From assembly GCA_965224325.1 (NCBI GenBank), contig CBDCYT010000012.1, positions 186,001 through 250,000 of the forward strand: DNA of 64,000 nt. Reading direction: 5' to 3'. The DNA is from CBDCMJ01 sp965224325 (lineage in GTDB: Bacteria; Chloroflexota; Dehalococcoidia; Lucifugimonadales; UBA3495). Position 1 is the first letter of the stretch; every line of letters begins with the position of its first letter. Below are positions 61,039-64,000 of the stretch, one piece after another. Below the pieces are notes generated by a model, which ran no database searches, was not told where the DNA came from, and saw only the letters and a list, made by a program, of their open reading frames with translations. Position numbers and translations under genes: made by a program.

Positions 61039-61284
61039 CAAGGAAGCTGCCTTTACGCTCATTTCACCATGGTTCATACCGCCTCCCAACAAGTATGCGA
61101 GGAGACCGGAAGGGAGCTAAGCTAGGCCGCCGGCATTCCCGGACGGAAGTTTCTCGATGGCACCACAGAATATAAATACCGCAGCCCCGGCTATCTCGCG
61201 GAAGACTACGGCCAATAATAAGGCAGCGATGGCAGCCAAACCATCGGTCCCCAAGTCGCCATTTCAAGGATAGGAGGATTCTCC

Positions 61285-61995
61285 ATGAAATCTTACTATC
61301 CGATATTCCTTGACGTGCGGGGGAGACCGTGCAACGTGTTTGGCGGCGGAATCGTGGCGGAGCGCAAGATCGCCCAATTGCAGGATGCAGGGGCCGACGT
61401 CACCGTGATCAGCCCTGAAGCCACCGCCAGGATCCGCGCCGATGCCCAGGATGGCCGCCTACAATGGAAGGCCCGCGAGTACCAACCCGGAGACCTGGCA
61501 GGGGCGTTCCTCTGCATAGCTGCCACCAACGTGCGTTCGGTAAACCAGCGCATCTTCCAGGAAGCAGAGGAGCTGGGGGTGCCGCTTAACGTGGTGGATG
61601 ATCCGGCCCGATGTACCTTCATCTCTCCATCCATAGTGAAGAGAGGGCCGGTAACCGTAGCTATCTCCACCGGTGGGACCAGCCCGGCTCTGGCTCGAAA
61701 GCTGCGAGACGCCTTGAGGGATGGCCCGGAGCTGCAGTGGGCCGATTTAGCCGGCATCCTGTCCCAGGCCAGAAGCCAAGTGAAAGAGCAGGGCGTGGTG
61801 GTCAACCCTCAAAGATGGCAATGCTGCCTGGTCCCGGAGCTGCTGGACATGGCCCAGGAGGGCCGGGAAGAAGAAGCGCTGAACTTCTTGCTCTACAACT
61901 TGCTGGACTGCAGCGCCCCAAACCTCTGCCCCAGCGTGGCGCAGTGCGACCCCATGGGTTGCGAACTAAACCGGAGAAACGCCAGGGATGATTAA
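61285..61995 (+). CDS. Precorrin-2 dehydrogenase / siroheme synthase N-domain protein
   Basis: 236 residues of the Met8/CysG-N family. The N-terminal Rossmann fold (CNVFGGGIVAERKIAQLQDAGADVTVISP) and the central NVVDDPARCTFISPSIVKRGPV and ISTGGTSPALARKLRD motifs are present. A ~70-residue C-terminal extension with several Cys (CCLVPELL, NLCPSVAQCDPMGCELN) is not in the minimal enzyme and may bind metal. It oxidises precorrin-2 to sirohydrochlorin. AGGAGG precedes the ATG. hemC follows 33 bases downstream. Confidence 0.85.
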   Translation: MKSYYPIFLDVRGRPCNVFGGGIVAERKIAQLQDAGADVTVISPEATARIRADAQDGRLQWKAREYQPGDLAGAFLCIAATNVRSVNQRIFQEAEELGVPLNVVDDPARCTFISPSIVKRGPVTVAISTGGTSPALARKLRDALRDGPELQWADLAGILSQARSQVKEQGVVVNPQRWQCCLVPELLDMAQEGREEEALNFLLYNLLDCSAPNLCPSVAQCDPMGCELNRRNARDD

Positions 61996-62028
61996 CCCTC
62001 TACACAACCGCTTGGCCCGTGCGCTGCT

Positions 62029-62964
62029 ATGACGACACGCCGAATAGTGAAAGTAGGAAGCCGGGGAAGCTCTCTCGCCCTGCGGCAGACCGAGGAGGTT
62101 CTGTCCCTGCTGCGGCCGCTGTTTCCGGACCTGGAATACGAAGTAGTGATCGTCCGCAACCAGGCGGATATCAACCACGATGCTCCGTTAGCCGGAATGG
62201 AACCGGGTATGTTTGTAAAAGAGATCGAACGTCAGGTCCTTGACGGAATGCTGGACATGGCCGTGCATAGCTTGAAAGACCTGCCTACCGAGAACCCGGA
62301 AGGTCTGGCCCTGGGCGCTATGCTGCGCCGAAAGGACCCTCGGGACGTCCTGGTTAACCGTTGGGGTTGCTCCCTGGCAAAGTTGCCCCAGGGAGCGCGT
62401 ATAGGCACAAGCAGTCCACGCCGCCGGGCACAGCTACTGAATATGTGCCCCCAGGTGGACGTGCTGCCTATGCGGGGAAACGTAGAGAGCCGAATTAGCA
62501 AAGCGACCGGGGAAGACTATGACGGCGCGGTTCTCGCCTCCGCGGGGTTAGCTCGCCTGGGTCTGAGCGAGCACGTAGCCGAGTACCTGTCCGCTCAACG
62601 GTTCGTGCCGCCGCCGGGCCAGGGAGTGTTGGCAGTCGAGATCAGGGCCGACGACCAGCCAATGGTGGAGATGCTGCGCCCCATAGACCACATTCTTACG
62701 CGACTGGCCGTCACCGCGGAGCGGGCTTTTCTGGGGAAGCTAGGCGAGGGCTGCCGGCTGCCGGTGGGAGCTTACGCCCGGTGCGAGGGTGAACTCATGA
62801 TGATGACGGTGTTCATCTGTTCCCCGGACGGCCAGAAGGCCTTCCGTTGCAAACTGGAGGGACTCACCCTTGATCCGCTCCAAATGGCCAGCGACGCCCT
62901 CTTGGCCGTGGTGGAACGCGGCGCGGGACCGTTGCTGGAGGTAGAGTGGTCCGAGTTGAATTAG
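62029..62964 (+). CDS. hemC: Porphobilinogen deaminase (hydroxymethylbilane synthase)
   Basis: 311 residues. SRGSSLALRQTEEV, catalytic Asp84 (HSLKD), substrate-binding GTSSPRRRAQ, and Cys242 (GEGCRLPVGAYA) for the dipyrromethane cofactor are all present. It polymerises four porphobilinogens. Together with the upstream gene it links tetrapyrrole synthesis to siroheme. Intact. Confidence 0.95.
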   Translation: MTTRRIVKVGSRGSSLALRQTEEVLSLLRPLFPDLEYEVVIVRNQADINHDAPLAGMEPGMFVKEIERQVLDGMLDMAVHSLKDLPTENPEGLALGAMLRRKDPRDVLVNRWGCSLAKLPQGARIGTSSPRRRAQLLNMCPQVDVLPMRGNVESRISKATGEDYDGAVLASAGLARLGLSEHVAEYLSAQRFVPPPGQGVLAVEIRADDQPMVEMLRPIDHILTRLAVTAERAFLGKLGEGCRLPVGAYARCEGELMMMTVFICSPDGQKAFRCKLEGLTLDPLQMASDALLAVVERGAGPLLEVEWSELN

Positions 62965-63345
62965 CGGCTGACCATGGAGCGCGGTATATATTGGGGCGCC
63001 GGAACACATCCTAAACCGGCGCGGTCAATCCGATGGTGCCTCCACGGCGGCCTCAGGCTAATTCCGAATAAAGGCTACAGCATCTAAAGAACGCCTGAAC
63101 GTCAGGCCCCAGTAGCCTCTTCGGCCCTCTCACACCTGAAGCTCCTGGGTAAAGAGAAACGGCGGCGGCGTGGGACTGTCGAGAGTGCCGGGACTGCAAT
63201 GAAGGACACCAGGAAGCAATCCTTAATCAGCTGATCCGGCAGCAGGACTGCCCGGATTCCGGCAAAAATATGGCCCCGGCGAAAATAGCCGGCCTCGCCG
63301 TAGCCTTGATCTCAGGAAACCTCGGGCATCCTGGTTAAGTGAAAT
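62965..63345. other. Intergenic region without a gene
   Basis: Convergent space between hemC and sodN. Nothing recognisable before the large palindrome. Confidence 0.5.
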
Positions 63346-63389
63346 ATGTCGAAGGCCCCCCGAGCTAAAGCTTGGGGGGCCTTCGACAT
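63346..63389. terminator. Near-perfect 44-bp palindrome, probable terminator
   Basis: ATGTCGAAGGCCCCCC pairs with GGGGGGCCTTCGACAT around an AGCT/AGCT inner stem. On the minus strand it is followed by ATATTTCAC, so it probably ends sodN transcription; it may also stop hemC read-through. Confidence 0.6.
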
Positions 63390-63500
63390 GATGGGCAGGT
63401 CCTTAATTCTTGCCGGGAAGAAACCAGGGCGACAAAGACGCCTCAGCTATCCCGGTTGCATCCGCGTAGAGCCGAGAAAGGATGCAGCCTCGGTGAAAAT

Positions 63501-63977
63501 CTACGACCCGTAACGGACGGTGGCGTTGGGATCGCTGTAGGTAACGTTCTTGGTGGCCCAGAAGACCTCAGAGATCCGGTCCACAGTGGCTACCAGCTCT
63601 TGGGCGGCATCCATGTCCACGTTCTGCTTGTTGCGCCCGGCCAGCTTTTGAGCGTTCCAGAAGTGGGTATGAACATCGGGGTGGGCTTCTAGGTGAGTCG
63701 GGTTAAAATAGTCGGCCCACAGGATGCGCAGTTCCCTCTTGACCACCTCCGCATGTTCCTCTTTAACCGCCACGTACCGGGACATCTTACTGGCATAATC
63801 CACGACCGCCGCGGCATCGGCATCTGAGCCCGGACGCTCCAATGCTTGAATCCGGAGCACCATTTTTTGCACTGTTTGCGCGGCGACTTTCGCCGCTATT
63901 GGATCGTAAATCCCGCAAGGGATATCGCAATGGGCCTCGGCTGTTTGAGCTATCAACAAACCAAGCGGGTTAAACAT
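63501..63977 (-). CDS. sodN: Nickel superoxide dismutase
   Basis: 158 residues. The nickel hook HCDIPCGIYDP starts at His16; after removal of the first 15 residues this becomes the mature N-terminus with His1, Cys2 and Cys6 as ligands. The four-helix body follows (VVDYASKMSRYVAVKEEHAEVVKREL, LWADYFNPTHLEAHPDVHTHFW). Maturation needs a SodX-type protease, which is not in this window but could lie upstream beyond 64000. TAGGAGAG precedes the ATG. Confidence 0.95.
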   Translation of the reverse strand: MFNPLGLLIAQTAEAHCDIPCGIYDPIAAKVAAQTVQKMVLRIQALERPGSDADAAAVVDYASKMSRYVAVKEEHAEVVKRELRILWADYFNPTHLEAHPDVHTHFWNAQKLAGRNKQNVDMDAAQELVATVDRISEVFWATKNVTYSDPNATVRYGS

Positions 63978-64000
63978 CGGTCTCTCCTAGGATGTAGTAT

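Overview
The window is GC-rich (AT-rich only in a few islands) and has the look of an accessory, insertion-sequence-laden part of a free-living or symbiotic bacterium. The gene families (nickel superoxide dismutase, VOC and carboxymuconolactone-type enzymes, MidA-like methyltransferase, TrmI-type tRNA methyltransferase, lipoprotein serpin, DUF1801, DUF2203) suggest a Chloroflexota lineage such as SAR202/Dehalococcoidia relatives. That assignment is an inference from family content, not proof.

Layout. 0-4.8 kb: wreckage of IS5, IS21 and an rve-type IS, nested in one another. 4.8-25.7 kb: a decayed defence island. It holds a broken nucleotidyltransferase with a DUF262 gene, an RHH/PIN toxin-antitoxin pair with a visible operator, a large DNA N6-methyltransferase with a nuclease-like N-terminus, a truncated winged-helix gene, two IS21 elements, a frameshifted serpin lipoprotein, the orphan N-terminus of HsdR, a DUF433/DUF5615 pair, a gene cut by an IS630, and a zinc-ribbon PD-(D/E)xK nuclease between 32-bp direct repeats. 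25.7-27.9 kb: IS110 and IS21 remnants, one carrying a 149-bp MITE. 27.9-34.5 kb: a catabolic cluster, mostly on the minus strand (lactonase-like propeller, alpha/beta hydrolase, two VOC proteins, a ThDP enzyme), then plus-strand remnants. 34.4-45.9 kb: a tRNA-Ser-associated integrative element with a frameshifted tyrosine integrase, an AlpA-like regulator and cargo of unknown function. One cargo gene is split by a nest of IS630-IS110-IS5-IS630. 46-64 kb: ordinary chromosome, including gamma-glutamyltransferase, citrate synthase, MidA-like and TrmI methyltransferases, aldehyde dehydrogenase, a frameshifted MscS, GIY-YIG, sirtuin, Pcm, a siroheme dehydrogenase with hemC, and nickel SOD.

The most unusual signals are not single genes. 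A palindromic element of exactly 70 bp occurs three times, each time at a junction between broken sequences. Two IS110 left ends preserve a conserved ~240-nt non-coding leader that fits a bridge RNA. Two IS insertions can be removed on paper to restore uninterrupted reading frames. A 54-bp AT-rich block is shared, in inverted orientation, by the integrative element and a separate remnant 22 kb away. Many genes carry single-base frameshifts. Those in homopolymers could be assembly errors, but the IS interruptions and truncations are structural and real as written.
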